NCBI GenBank assembly: GCA_027490155.1
Contig: JAIXYP010000056.1
Coordinates: 1 to 56,274 of the forward strand
Reading direction: 5' to 3'
DNA from: Cytophagaceae bacterium
GTDB lineage: Bacteria > Bacteroidota > Bacteroidia > Cytophagales > Flexibacteraceae
Length of the DNA: 56,274 nt
Below the pieces are notes generated by a model. It ran no database searches. It had not been told where the DNA came from and worked only from the letters and a program-made list of their open reading frames with translations. The stretch's first letter is position 1. Each line of letters starts with the position of its first letter. The position numbers and the translations under genes are program-made. Positions 26,495 through 35,279 of this stretch are shown here, piece by piece.

Positions 26495-27886
26495 ATGTCG
26501 ATGCCAACTGATACTTCTGGCGAACCTAATGTCGCTCATGTCTCGTTTGACGAGTTTGCTCCCCTCCTTACGCCGCAATGGCAAGCCCAAGTCGCTAAGG
26601 ACTTAAAAGGAAAGGGAACTGCTGACCAGCTTGTCTGGAAACCTTTTAGGCAATATCCAGATGTCAACTTAGCGGCTACTTACCTAGCTGATAGTGAGCT
26701 GCCAGCCACGGCTGGATCAATCCAACAGTTATTACAGAATAGACCAGCTGGATGGGCCTATCGCGAGATGCTTTGCCTTGATGCCGGACAAGAAGCCCAA
26801 GTCGTGCAGCAGGCACTAGATTGCCTAAGTTGGGGTACAGATCAGATTAGTATTTGGGGCACAGCCTCGCCTGACTACTCAAAATTGCTGGGACAACTTG
26901 GTAAGGCGGGTGTCAAAGGAGTTAGACTCTATATTGAGGCTCCGTATGGCGTCATAGAAGGGGCAGCTGACCACCCGTACTGGCCCAATATGGGCGGATG
27001 TTTGGTCTGGGTGCCAAGTATGACACCTACATATGTTGGTGAGACAGGCTACCTCAAGTCCTTGGCTACTTTGCTGAGCGACTACCCACAGGTATCGATT
27101 TTGGCGGATGTATCGGGCTATGCTGAGGCTGGTGCCTCGATCATCAGCCAGCAGGCTATTGCTTTAAGCATCTTAGCTGAGTGGCTACATCGCCTTTCGG
27201 ATAGCAGCATCGAGCCAAAAACCTTGGTTGACAAAATTGAGATGCACGTAGGCCTTGGCCCGAACTATCTGTTAGAGTTGGCTGGTTTGCGCGCTTTGCG
27301 CTACAATCTGACTCAAGTTTGGCGTGCCTTTGGGGTCGATGTTGCCTCTGTCCAGATTTGGGCTAGGGCTAGCCAAGCTTGGTCCACCCCGCAAGATCCT
27401 GACACCAACCTCTTACGCACGACCACAACCGCCTTGGCAGCAATCGCTGGCGGGGCGGATGTCATGAGCTTACCGCAACATAGTGCAGGGGTTGAAGGGC
27501 GTACTGCAGAGGAAATTGACAATGCCATGCGCTGGGCCCGCAACGTAAGTCACCTGCTACGGCATGAGGCCTTTATGGGCCTTGTGGCCGACCCTGCCGC
27601 CGGCAGCCGATACCTAGAGCAGGCCACAGCCATGATCGGCCAAGCGGCTTGGGACCAGTTCCAGGCGTGGGAGGCCAAAGGTGGATACCTGTCTTGTTAT
27701 AAAAACCAAGTATTGCAAAGCTGGGTACGGGATGAAGCAGCAACCAACCATGCAGAGGTAACAAATGGCAGTACGACCATAGTAGGCGGCAACAAGTTCC
27801 GGCCAGATAGCCCAGCAGCAGTCCAGCTATTTGGACAACCGATGCCTGGCCTTGATCCTGCTAACTTTGGTCTTATAGTGGCGTAA
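26495..27886 (+). CDS. Methylmalonyl-CoA mutase small subunit
   Basis: A 463-residue protein of the methylmalonyl-CoA mutase family. It is the catalytically silent small (alpha) subunit type, which pairs with the B12-binding large subunit to interconvert methylmalonyl-CoA and succinyl-CoA. Visible blocks are WQAQVAKDLKGKG and LVWKPF near the start, and the barrel segments LRALRYNLTQVWRAFGV, IWARASQAWSTPQDPDTNLL and IAGGADVMSLPQHSAG. The length is typical of a small subunit lacking the C-terminal B12 domain. The large-subunit gene normally follows directly, but here the next gene is convergent and unrelated, so this subunit is an orphan. Confidence 0.9.
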   Translation: MSMPTDTSGEPNVAHVSFDEFAPLLTPQWQAQVAKDLKGKGTADQLVWKPFRQYPDVNLAATYLADSELPATAGSIQQLLQNRPAGWAYREMLCLDAGQEAQVVQQALDCLSWGTDQISIWGTASPDYSKLLGQLGKAGVKGVRLYIEAPYGVIEGAADHPYWPNMGGCLVWVPSMTPTYVGETGYLKSLATLLSDYPQVSILADVSGYAEAGASIISQQAIALSILAEWLHRLSDSSIEPKTLVDKIEMHVGLGPNYLLELAGLRALRYNLTQVWRAFGVDVASVQIWARASQAWSTPQDPDTNLLRTTTTALAAIAGGADVMSLPQHSAGVEGRTAEEIDNAMRWARNVSHLLRHEAFMGLVADPAAGSRYLEQATAMIGQAAWDQFQAWEAKGGYLSCYKNQVLQSWVRDEAATNHAEVTNGSTTIVGGNKFRPDSPAAVQLFGQPMPGLDPANFGLIVA

Positions 27887-27967
27887 AGCCGGTCTAAATG
27901 CTCCGGTGAAATCGACTAACTTAGAAAGGGGTATCCTAAATTACTATTCCACATGTTAGACATTAAA

Positions 27968-28004
27968 GAAGAGGCCTCAATTTGTAGTGGATTGAGGCCT
28001 CTTT
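27968..28004. terminator. Bidirectional terminator between convergent genes
   Basis: AGAGGCCTCAAT and ATTGAGGCCTCT form a perfect 12-bp stem with the loop TTGTAGTGG. It is followed by TT on the plus strand and by TCTTTAA on the minus strand. It sits between the mutase subunit stop and the stop of the lipoprotein gene. Confidence 0.8.
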
Positions 28005-28041
28005 ACTGAAAGTAACTAAATGGGTTAGGCAATAACGAGGC

Positions 28042-29010
28042 CTAGTATGCCAGCAAGACATCGTATGCCAAGGAGTTGGTCGTGCCTGCTTTGATCCGAT
28101 AATGGGTAGCGCAATTAGTGCCAGTAACAGCATTGCCACTGGCATCCAACCCAAAGGTCACAATAATATTCCGGAGGTTGATCTCGTGTATTTTTTTGCC
28201 TTGTACTGGTTTCCAGAATCCGCATTGTGCATTGCTGACGATCGGCACCTCGATCATACTGATAAACTGGTTGTCATACCGGTTGGCACCAATGACGTCT
28301 ATCTTGGTTTTGGTTCCAATAGCGGTATCACCTTCGATTTTTACTGTGAGGCCATTATTGCCGCTGGTATAGCTTCGTTTACGTGCAACGATCCAGCTTC
28401 GATAGCCGCCACCATTTAGGCCAACAAGCATATTGCCACGGACTTTATGCAAAATGGTGCGTGTGGCTGTTGCCTGTATAATACGGCCACCATTCACGTT
28501 GGTAATGTCATGATAACCATTGATCACAATGGTGCGTGTCGCTCCATTGACTTGCCGGCTGACCGTAAAGTTATCATAGGTTATGCGCAGGATGGCTCCT
28601 GGGTTGGTCCAGTTGGTATCGCGGGTAAGTTTGAATATGATCTTGCCATTGCGGGTACGACCATTGCAGACGCTATTCGTATAGGTGAGGGTGTACTGAC
28701 GTTGAGCGGCAAGGCTGGCATCGACGGCTACATTGCCACCACAGTTCCAGAAACCAGCGGTTTGTGTTGTGGATGCACCTTGACGGAGTAAGGTGGTAGT
28801 ATTGCTGTTAAGGTAATCATCTACGGCACTAGTTGCATCGTCTGTCTCGGCACTTACTGTGCTTTCGTCGGAGCTGGTGTTGGTTTCTTGCAGGGTTGCG
28901 CTGTCAGTTGTCGGGGTAACGTCATCATCATCTTTGCGGCGGCAACTGCTGATGGTTAGGAGGAAAATACATGCTGCGATCAAGAGCAGCGAGGAGAGAA
29001 GTGTTTTCAT
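28042..29010 (-). CDS. Lipoprotein of unknown function
   Basis: A 322-residue protein starting MKTLLSSLLLIAACIFLL with a lipobox (TISSC) followed by the cluster RRKDDDD. The charged residues after the Cys suggest an exported lipoprotein, possibly surface-exposed. Residues 30-75 are Thr/Ser/Asp-rich and disordered. The rest is a beta-rich domain with four cysteines, including FWNCGGNVAVD, NSVCNGRTRNGKIIF, NAQCGFWKPVQGKKIHEI and GTNCATHYRI. The paired Cys pattern suggests disulfide bonds. I do not recognise the family. The ATG at 29010 gives the lipoprotein signal; an upstream in-frame start adds 17 residues and spoils it. Confidence 0.75.
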   Translation of the reverse strand: MKTLLSSLLLIAACIFLLTISSCRRKDDDDVTPTTDSATLQETNTSSDESTVSAETDDATSAVDDYLNSNTTTLLRQGASTTQTAGFWNCGGNVAVDASLAAQRQYTLTYTNSVCNGRTRNGKIIFKLTRDTNWTNPGAILRITYDNFTVSRQVNGATRTIVINGYHDITNVNGGRIIQATATRTILHKVRGNMLVGLNGGGYRSWIVARKRSYTSGNNGLTVKIEGDTAIGTKTKIDVIGANRYDNQFISMIEVPIVSNAQCGFWKPVQGKKIHEINLRNIIVTFGLDASGNAVTGTNCATHYRIKAGTTNSLAYDVLLAY

Positions 29011-29349
29011 CTGGCGAAAGGGTAAAAGATAAAACGTTAGGGAGGTAGCAGCATTTAGCATCTCATTACTCCAAAGTGCGACGCAAAGAAATTGGAATCA
29101 AAAAATGGCTGCTGCTGCAATCTGGTACTAAGACTCATAAAAAAGCCCAGAGGTTGGAACCAGATTGCTGATTAACTACAGCTTAACATCATGATGGGTA
29201 AAAAATAGATTTACGGCTGCTTAGGAGCATGGAAACGAGGGAACCGTTAATACATTGGTGCGATCTGGTGACATGTCAGGCCATGATGGGCATGCCGAAT
29301 TCGTGTCTCAGGCAGAATAATTTCTAGTCAATAGGCCGAGAAACCAATG
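29011..29349. other. Intergenic region, no gene seen
   Basis: About 340 bases between two minus-strand lipoprotein genes. I see no coding frame, no TAnnTTTG promoter on the minus strand and no strong terminator. Confidence 0.5.
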
Positions 29350-30879
29350 TTATCTAGGTTTGGGCGCCTTAGCATTTAGTGCACCTGGATCCAACAAGGA
29401 TTGGTTGCGTGGCTTGCCATCGAAGTCCTTCCTTAAGCTAGGGTAGGTATTGAGGAAACCTAGTGTGGCGAGCTCACGTGCTTTGCCACTTGGGGTCTTG
29501 GTGCTATCGTAGGCAAAGTCGCCGTTGTCTTGGTCTAGGAACCGGAAGGTACGATCAAGGATAGTATTGGTAGGCCTTAATGTTGAAAGGTTGGTATCGG
29601 TCCTGATGGCGTTTCCTTCAGGCAGGAAAACCTGATGTCCAAGGCTTGGGAATAGAATCAGGCTAGAAAACTCATTGCTGCGGCTGCCATAGACCAAGTT
29701 GTTGAGCATGGTAAATGTGAGCTTACCTGAAGAAAATTGGCTTTGGGCATACTCATAAAAGTCGGTCACCAGTAGGGCAGGGTAGTCACGTTTGAACCCG
29801 AAGGCATTGCTATAGCCGATGGTGTTATGGATAAGGGTATAGTCCCCACCTTGGTAGAAGCCAACGGCATTTATGCTAGCATCCAAGATGATGTTATTGA
29901 TGGCCTCAACCTTGCCTCCAAAGGCACAAATACCCCAATCCTGATGGGCTCTGATGAGGCAATTACTAATGTAACAGTCAGGTTGATTGGTTGTCTGGGG
30001 AACCCCAATCTGAATGCCTCGAAGGCCGTTCTTGATAATAGCATGCTCAATGCGGTTACCTCGAGAGTTACCCAAGATGGCAATGGCTCCCCATTGATTA
30101 GGCTGGAGGTCAAAACGAGCCTCTTGGCGGGTGCCAGTAAATATGACCGGTTTGGCATCGGTACCTTGGACCAAGAGCTTGCCGAGGACCAATAAGTTAC
30201 TGCTTTCAAAACTATAGACTCGTACACCCTCCTTGATCGTTAGGGTTTTTCCTTCAGGGACCAGGAAGCTGTTTTTGATGTAATAGGGTCGCTCTTGGTC
30301 AGCCCAGGTGGTGCTTGACGTGATGCTATCTCCGTCAAAGAAAATGGCATTTTGGCCCCATGCTTCTACCTGAACGATTTTGGCTTGGGACAATCCCTTG
30401 GTCTGGATCCGGATGCTGTCACGCAACAAGAAAGGTAGGCCAGCTTGGGTACTCCTGAGGTTAACATTCAGCAGGATCAAAAGGCTGTCCTTACCACGCA
30501 GCAAGATGTCGCTTTGCATATTGCCTGGCCTGCCATTGACGTACATCTGCAGCTCGAACGGCGAGTTAGGCCCTAGGCTGATGCTGCTGATGGTTACGGC
30601 TTGGTCGTTCGGATTGAAAATACGCAGGCGACGGGTTGGGCTCCAGAGCGTGGTGATAACCGTATCAAACCGAATGGTATCAGCTGAGGTATAGAGGACA
30701 TCTCTTGGGCTTTCGGTGACTACCTCATCTTGTGGGCGACAGGAAGCCAAGGACAATAAGATCCCCAATACGCCAACCAGGAACCCGGGTATCCAGCGGC
30801 GACGTTTATGGCTATTGTTCTGTTTCGGTGTCTGGTCCAAGATAAGGTAAGGTCTGGGTCGAGTGTGATTTAGGGTCAT
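29350..30879 (-). CDS. Lipoprotein with right-handed parallel beta-helix
   Basis: A 509-residue protein with a basic N terminus (SHKRRRWIP), a hydrophobic segment and a lipobox (SLASC, Cys about 47). After an Ig-like segment (about 60-170, with FDTVITTLWSPTRRLRIFNP) comes a beta-helix region of about 190-420. Its rungs include WGAIAILGNSRGNRIEHAII, NGLRGIQIG, CYISNCLIRAHQDWGICAFG and INNIILDASINAVGFYQGG. The end, SLLDPGALN, resembles a family found widely in Bacteroidota. Such lipoproteins may bind or cleave polysaccharide, but no catalytic residues can be identified here, so I leave the function open. prfA lies about 120 bases upstream on the same strand. Confidence 0.85.
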   Translation of the reverse strand: MTLNHTRPRPYLILDQTPKQNNSHKRRRWIPGFLVGVLGILLSLASCRPQDEVVTESPRDVLYTSADTIRFDTVITTLWSPTRRLRIFNPNDQAVTISSISLGPNSPFELQMYVNGRPGNMQSDILLRGKDSLLILLNVNLRSTQAGLPFLLRDSIRIQTKGLSQAKIVQVEAWGQNAIFFDGDSITSSTTWADQERPYYIKNSFLVPEGKTLTIKEGVRVYSFESSNLLVLGKLLVQGTDAKPVIFTGTRQEARFDLQPNQWGAIAILGNSRGNRIEHAIIKNGLRGIQIGVPQTTNQPDCYISNCLIRAHQDWGICAFGGKVEAINNIILDASINAVGFYQGGDYTLIHNTIGYSNAFGFKRDYPALLVTDFYEYAQSQFSSGKLTFTMLNNLVYGSRSNEFSSLILFPSLGHQVFLPEGNAIRTDTNLSTLRPTNTILDRTFRFLDQDNGDFAYDSTKTPSGKARELATLGFLNTYPSLRKDFDGKPRNQSLLDPGALNAKAPKPR

Positions 30880-30996
30880 GGGCAGACTGGCAAAGCAGGT
30901 ACCCTAGCCATCTATGCCACAGAACGCATAGCACCATTGAGAAAGTATATCGACAGACTGTTGGTCTTGGCTAATAGTTTATCGATGGTTATTCCT

Positions 30997-32076
30997 TTAG
31001 GCCATCTCAGAAACACCTTCTTTAAGACGCTCAGAGTTGTCAACAATGCGGAGCTGCTCAATGAAGTCCTCGATGTCGCCATCCATAACTGCATTAAGGT
31101 TATAGACCGTCATGCCAATACGGTGGTCCGTAACTCGGCTTTGAGGATAGTTATAGGTCCTGATCTTTTCGCTGCGGTCTCCGCTACCTACCATCAGGCG
31201 ACGTTGGGCGCCGATTTCGTTGTTGTGTTTCTCTAGCTCTTTTTCGTAAATACGACTACGGAGTACCTTGAGTGCCTTCTCGAAGTTTTTGATCTGGCTC
31301 TTTTCGTCTTGGCACTGGACAACTACACCTGTCGGGATGTGTGTCAGGCGGATAGCGCTATAGGTCGTGTTGACAGACTGTCCACCTGGGCCAGAGCTAC
31401 AGAAAGTATCCTTACGGATGTCGTTCATGTTGAGGTCCACATCCACCTCTTCGGCTTCAGGCAGGACAACAACACTAGATGCTGATGTATGTATACGGCC
31501 AGCAGTTTCAGTCGCAGGGACACGTTGCACGCGGTGGACACCACTTTCCCACTTCATTTTGCCATAGACATCCTCGCCGCTTACGCTGCAAACGATCTCT
31601 TTGAAACCGCCGCTGGTGCCATCGGTGTAGTCCAATAGTTCCATTTTCCAGCCTTTTTTCTCGGCAAAACGTTGGTACATACGGTAGAGGTCACCCGCAA
31701 AGATGGATGCCTCGTCTCCACCAGCACCCGCCCGGATCTCTAGCACGACGTTTTTGGAGTCGTTCGGGTCTTTAGGGATAAGCAGATCACGGATAATGAG
31801 CTCTAGCTCTTCGCGTTTAGGGTTAAGTTCTTCGAGCTCGGCCTTGGCCATCTCGCGGAAATCTTGGTCCTTTTCCGTCTCTAGCACCTCACGGGCACTT
31901 TCGATATTGCTCAGGAGGCTGTCGTAAGCTTGGTACTGCTTCTCGATCTTTTCGAGGTCTTTGTACTCCTTGCTTAGCTTGCTGAAACGTTTCATGTCTG
32001 CCATCGCATCGGGCTCAACCAAGAGCTGCCCAACTTCTACGAAACGATTATGGATGGCTTCTAACTTGTCTAACAT
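30997..32076 (-). CDS. prfA: Peptide chain release factor 1
   Basis: Terminates translation at UAA and UAG. The 359-residue protein has the stop-codon recognition motif PAT within VQRVPATETAGRIHTS (about 183-198), where RF2 would have SPF. It also has the peptidyl-hydrolysis motif GGQ in SSGPGGQSVNTTYSAIRL (near 230). The N-terminal coiled-coil domain (LDKLEAIHNRFVEVGQLL) and the AGAGGDEASIFAGDL segment are normal. The ATG at 32076 gives the usual start; an in-frame reading back to 32244 adds 56 Cys/Arg-rich residues unlike any RF1. Confidence 0.97.
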   Translation of the reverse strand: MLDKLEAIHNRFVEVGQLLVEPDAMADMKRFSKLSKEYKDLEKIEKQYQAYDSLLSNIESAREVLETEKDQDFREMAKAELEELNPKREELELIIRDLLIPKDPNDSKNVVLEIRAGAGGDEASIFAGDLYRMYQRFAEKKGWKMELLDYTDGTSGGFKEIVCSVSGEDVYGKMKWESGVHRVQRVPATETAGRIHTSASSVVVLPEAEEVDVDLNMNDIRKDTFCSSGPGGQSVNTTYSAIRLTHIPTGVVVQCQDEKSQIKNFEKALKVLRSRIYEKELEKHNNEIGAQRRLMVGSGDRSEKIRTYNYPQSRVTDHRIGMTVYNLNAVMDGDIEDFIEQLRIVDNSERLKEGVSEMA

Positions 32077-32513
32077 AGTGGTATTGGGGTCCGGATCTTG
32101 GCCGATACCCGCTTCTGGATATTGAGGGGATGCACATCGTGTGCCAATCGCTCGGCAAAATGGCTGAGCGCACCAGACACATAAATGCCGGGATACAAAG
32201 TTACGTAATCTAGGCCAAAATCGGCAAAGTCTGACAAGATCCATCCAAGACTGCCCAATGGATGACAGTCTGGCAGGAGACTTCTATGGTTTTAAGCCTA
32301 GGTAGGATCAATCAGGCCTAAGCGCAACTCTGGGCCAATTAGGAAGGACTAACCCAAAGTGGCCACACGGTTCAAAAGAGGTAAAGCTGACCTAAATGGA
32401 TAAAATATTTTAAGCCAAATCCTTAACGATGAGCCCGGTTCTCCTGTATTTTGGTGGCGGCTGCCAACAATTTTGTTAAATTGCCCGTTAAACGAGAAAC
32501 CGTAATTACCACC
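32077..32513. other. Intergenic region between divergent prfA and ahcY
   Basis: About 435 bases. It holds a candidate minus-strand promoter for prfA (32196-32227). On the plus strand I found no good TTG-N19-TAnnTTTG match ahead of ahcY and no recognisable SAH or SAM riboswitch core. Confidence 0.5.
32196..32227 (-). promoter_or_regulatory. Possible promoter for prfA
   Basis: On the minus strand TAACTTTG (32203-32196) is an exact match to the Bacteroidota -7 element TAnnTTTG. TTG (32227-32225) lies 21 bases upstream, two more than ideal. It would give a leader of about 110 bases. Confidence 0.4.
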
Positions 32514-33824
32514 ATGGTAGAAACAACATACTTGCCTTATAAGGTAAAAGACATGTCCCTAGCCGACTGGGGCCGCAAAGAGATCAAACTTGCCGAAGCT
32601 GAGATGCCTGGCTTGATGTCCCTGCGCGAAGAGTATGGCAAACAAAAGCCACTCAAAGGTGCTCGTATTGCTGGCTGCCTTCACATGACGATCCAGACTG
32701 CTGTCCTGATTGAGACACTAGTCGAGCTCGGTGCTGAGGTGACCTGGAGTAGCTGCAACATCTTCAGCACACAAGACCATGCTGCTGCAGCAATTGCTGC
32801 AGCTGGTATAGCGGTCTATGCTTGGAAGGGCATGAACGAAGAGGAATTCAACTGGTGCATCGAGCAGACTTTGTTCTTTGGTGAAGACCGCAACCCACTC
32901 AATATGATCCTTGATGATGGTGGTGACCTGACCAACCTCGTTCTTGATCATTACCCTGAGTTGGTAGCTGGTATCCGTGGTATCTCAGAAGAGACTACCA
33001 CAGGTGTGCTCCGTCTTTATGACCGCATGAAGGCTGGCACCTTGCCACTTCCTGCGATCAACATCAATGATTCTGTAACCAAGAGCAAGTTTGACAACCT
33101 CTACGGTTGCAAAGAAAGCTGTGTGGATGCCATCCGCCGTGCTACCGATGTGATGATGGCAGGCAAAATTGCTGTCGTTGCTGGTTTTGGCGACGTAGGC
33201 AAAGGCTCTGCTAAGTCATTGCGTGGTGCTGGTGCCCGTGTTATCATCACCGAGATCGACCCGATCTGTGCGCTACAAGCAGCCATGGAAGGCTTTCAGG
33301 TGATGCCGATGGACAAAGCTGCCAAAATTGGTGACATCTTTGTGACCGCAACTGGCAACAAAAACATCATCGTTGGCCGCCACTTCGAGGCCATGAAAGA
33401 CAAAGCCATTGTCTGCAACATCGGTCACTTTGACAACGAAATTGATGTCGCTTGGCTCAATGATAACTTTGGTAACACCAAGGTTGAGATTAAACCACTG
33501 GTTGATCTTTACACCGTTGGCAACAAAGAGATCTTGTTGTTGGCTGAAGGTCGCCTCGTTAACCTTGGTTGCGCCACTGGCCACCCATCATTCGTGATGA
33601 GCAACAGCTTCACCAATCAAACCATCGCTCAGCTGGAGCTTTGGCAGAATAGCGAAAACTATGAGCCTAAGGTCTATGTATTGCCTAAGGCTTTGGACGA
33701 AAAGGTGGCCAAGTTGCACCTCGCCAAAATCGGCGTGGAGCTCGAGGTACTAACTCAAGACCAAGCCAACTACATTGGCGTACCGGTAGAAGGCCCTTAC
33801 AAAGGAGACGCTTACCGCTACTAG
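32514..33824 (+). CDS. ahcY: Adenosylhomocysteinase
   Basis: Hydrolyses S-adenosylhomocysteine to adenosine and homocysteine, clearing the product of SAM-dependent methylation. The 436-residue protein has the substrate-domain segment [20 protein letters not shown], then [33 protein letters not shown] and the NAD-binding [31 protein letters not shown] and the C-terminal PYKGDAYRY that closes the neighbouring subunit's NAD site are also present. The ATG at 32514 is the natural start. A strong terminator follows. A degraded inverted copy of this gene's 3' end, with a matching terminator, lies at 42242-42388. Confidence 0.98.
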   Translation: MVETTYLPYKVKDMSLADWGRKEIKLAEAEMPGLMSLREEYGKQKPLKGARIAGCLHMTIQTAVLIETLVELGAEVTWSSCNIFSTQDHAAAAIAAAGIAVYAWKGMNEEEFNWCIEQTLFFGEDRNPLNMILDDGGDLTNLVLDHYPELVAGIRGISEETTTGVLRLYDRMKAGTLPLPAININDSVTKSKFDNLYGCKESCVDAIRRATDVMMAGKIAVVAGFGDVGKGSAKSLRGAGARVIITEIDPICALQAAMEGFQVMPMDKAAKIGDIFVTATGNKNIIVGRHFEAMKDKAIVCNIGHFDNEIDVAWLNDNFGNTKVEIKPLVDLYTVGNKEILLLAEGRLVNLGCATGHPSFVMSNSFTNQTIAQLELWQNSENYEPKVYVLPKALDEKVAKLHLAKIGVELEVLTQDQANYIGVPVEGPYKGDAYRY

Positions 33825-33852
33825 TACTGTATCAGCCTTGCTGATGATGAAG

Positions 33853-33882
33853 ACCCTCCATGTAATGTGGAGGGTTTTTTTT
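33853..33882 (+). terminator. Rho-independent terminator of ahcY
   Basis: ACCCTCCA and TGGAGGGT form a perfect 8-bp stem around TGTAATG, followed by eight T residues. The sequence from the ahcY stop through this terminator is repeated, inverted and slightly diverged, near 42.25-42.30 kb. Confidence 0.9.
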
Positions 33883-34059
33883 GTGCCTTTTGTGTTTGGC
33901 TGAGATGATTTTCACCCTCAATTCATCCACCCACCACCCACCAAAACCGTTCCTCAAAAATCTGGCCCACATCCATTGTGGATTCAATTGAAGCAGATAC
34001 CTTCGTGATGTCAAATTGATATCACAAGCACATCAAACCTCTTCAAGTTGACCCTACCC

Positions 34060-34917
34060 ATGGAAAAGCAATTCAGCACAAAAAGCGGATACGCCATTCT
34101 CTTCCTCAGCCTCCTGATGCTAGTCGTTGGCATTGGGGCTTTTTTCCTCAGGACGCCAATCGCCATAGTCGGTGGCATTGTCTTGACCCTGACCTCGATC
34201 ATCCTCATGTGTGGGTTTTTGATCATCGAACCTGGCGAAAGCATGGCCTTCATCATGTTTGGCGACTATCGGGGCAGCAGCCGCAATAGTGGTTTCTTCT
34301 GGGCCAACCCCTTCATGACCAAGAAGAAGGTATCGCTAAGGGCCCAAAACCTGAACGGCGCCCACCTCAAAGTCAATGACCTGAACGGAAACCCGATCGA
34401 GATTGCAGCCGTCGTGGTCTGGCAGGTCAAGGATAATGCCAAGGCCATCTTTGCCGTCGAGGACTATAAAAACTATGTCAGCATCCAGAGTGAGGCAGCT
34501 GTCCGGCACATGGCCAACCGTTTCCCGTATGATTCTAGCGAGGACACCCACGAATCCTTAACCCTGAGGGGTGGTGGCGATCAGGTCTCTGAGCTATTGG
34601 TGCAAGAACTAAATGAACGCCTTGCACAGGCAGGAATCGAGGTAACCGAAGCACGCCTAAGTCACCTGGCTTATGCACCCGAGATCGCAAGTGCCATGCT
34701 CCAACGTCAACAGGCTTCTGCGATCGTTTCGGCCCGCAAACTCATTGTCGAAGGGGCCGTAGGGATGGTCGAAATGGCCCTTGAGCGCCTTAACGAAAAA
34801 CAAATTGTCCAGCTGGACGAAGAGCGCAAAGCTGCTATGGTCTCTAACCTCTTGGTGGTGCTGTGTAGTGAGCGGGCTGCAACCCCAGTGGTCAATACAG
34901 GTACACTACATCCCTAG
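34060..34917 (+). CDS. SPFH/Band-7 (prohibitin-fold) membrane protein
   Basis: A 285-residue protein with two N-terminal membrane helices (about 12-30 and 34-56). A proline-containing turn, [14 protein letters not shown], leads into the SPFH domain (about 60-245): [61 protein letters not shown] and [20 protein letters not shown] are typical blocks. SPFH proteins form large ring assemblies in membranes. The ATG at 34060 is preferred to a TTG four codons upstream. It is followed after 80 bases by a small Arc-like ribbon-helix-helix gene, a pairing I recall as recurrent in Bacteroidota. Confidence 0.9.
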   Translation: MEKQFSTKSGYAILFLSLLMLVVGIGAFFLRTPIAIVGGIVLTLTSIILMCGFLIIEPGESMAFIMFGDYRGSSRNSGFFWANPFMTKKKVSLRAQNLNGAHLKVNDLNGNPIEIAAVVVWQVKDNAKAIFAVEDYKNYVSIQSEAAVRHMANRFPYDSSEDTHESLTLRGGGDQVSELLVQELNERLAQAGIEVTEARLSHLAYAPEIASAMLQRQQASAIVSARKLIVEGAVGMVEMALERLNEKQIVQLDEERKAAMVSNLLVVLCSERAATPVVNTGTLHP

Positions 34918-34997
34918 GTCTGGCCTAACCTGGACGCATTGTAACACAATGGAGCCCAGATAACCCTTCATTGATCACCTAAGTTAGGCCAATCATC

Positions 34998-35279
34998 ATG
35001 GCAACTGACGAACAAAATCAGGGTCTGAACCAGATCAATATCAACCAAGCCGCTGGCCTCAATCCCACAAAGGTTGAGGCTAGTAGTGCGTCTGCCGTAC
35101 CTGATCAGGAAAAATCTAACCTAGGAGCCCAAAGCAAGAAACCCTTTGCCCTCAGGATTAGTAGCCAAACGATGGAAGCACTCGAGCACTGGGCAGCGCA
35201 AGAGTTCAGGAGTGTAAACGGTCAGATAGAGTACTTGCTTTCGAAGGCCATAAAGGAACATTTCAAAAAGGAGCATTAA
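34998..35279 (+). CDS. Arc-like ribbon-helix-helix protein
   Basis: A 93-residue protein. Residues 1-48 are polar, Asn/Gln/Ser-rich and probably disordered. Residues 49-90 (KPFALRISSQTMEALEHWA, QEFRSVNGQIEYLLSKAI) match the beta-helix-helix fold of Arc/CopG-type DNA-binding proteins. The family binds DNA as dimers through the beta strand FALRISS. In Bacteroidota these small proteins often accompany an SPFH gene, as here, so the partner may be the SPFH protein rather than a promoter. Its last four bases overlap the end of the convergent DegT aminotransferase gene. Confidence 0.8.
   Translation: MATDEQNQGLNQININQAAGLNPTKVEASSASAVPDQEKSNLGAQSKKPFALRISSQTMEALEHWAAQEFRSVNGQIEYLLSKAIKEHFKKEH

Noticed and set aside
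32077-32244. N-terminal extension of prfA by 56 residues
   Set aside because: The extra residues are Cys/Arg/Trp-rich and absent from known RF1 proteins. The ATG at 32076 gives the standard N terminus, and a candidate promoter falls inside the would-be extension.
32260-32513. A SAH or SAM riboswitch ahead of ahcY
   Set aside because: I looked for the conserved core sequences and pairing and saw none. A covariance-model search would be the decisive test.
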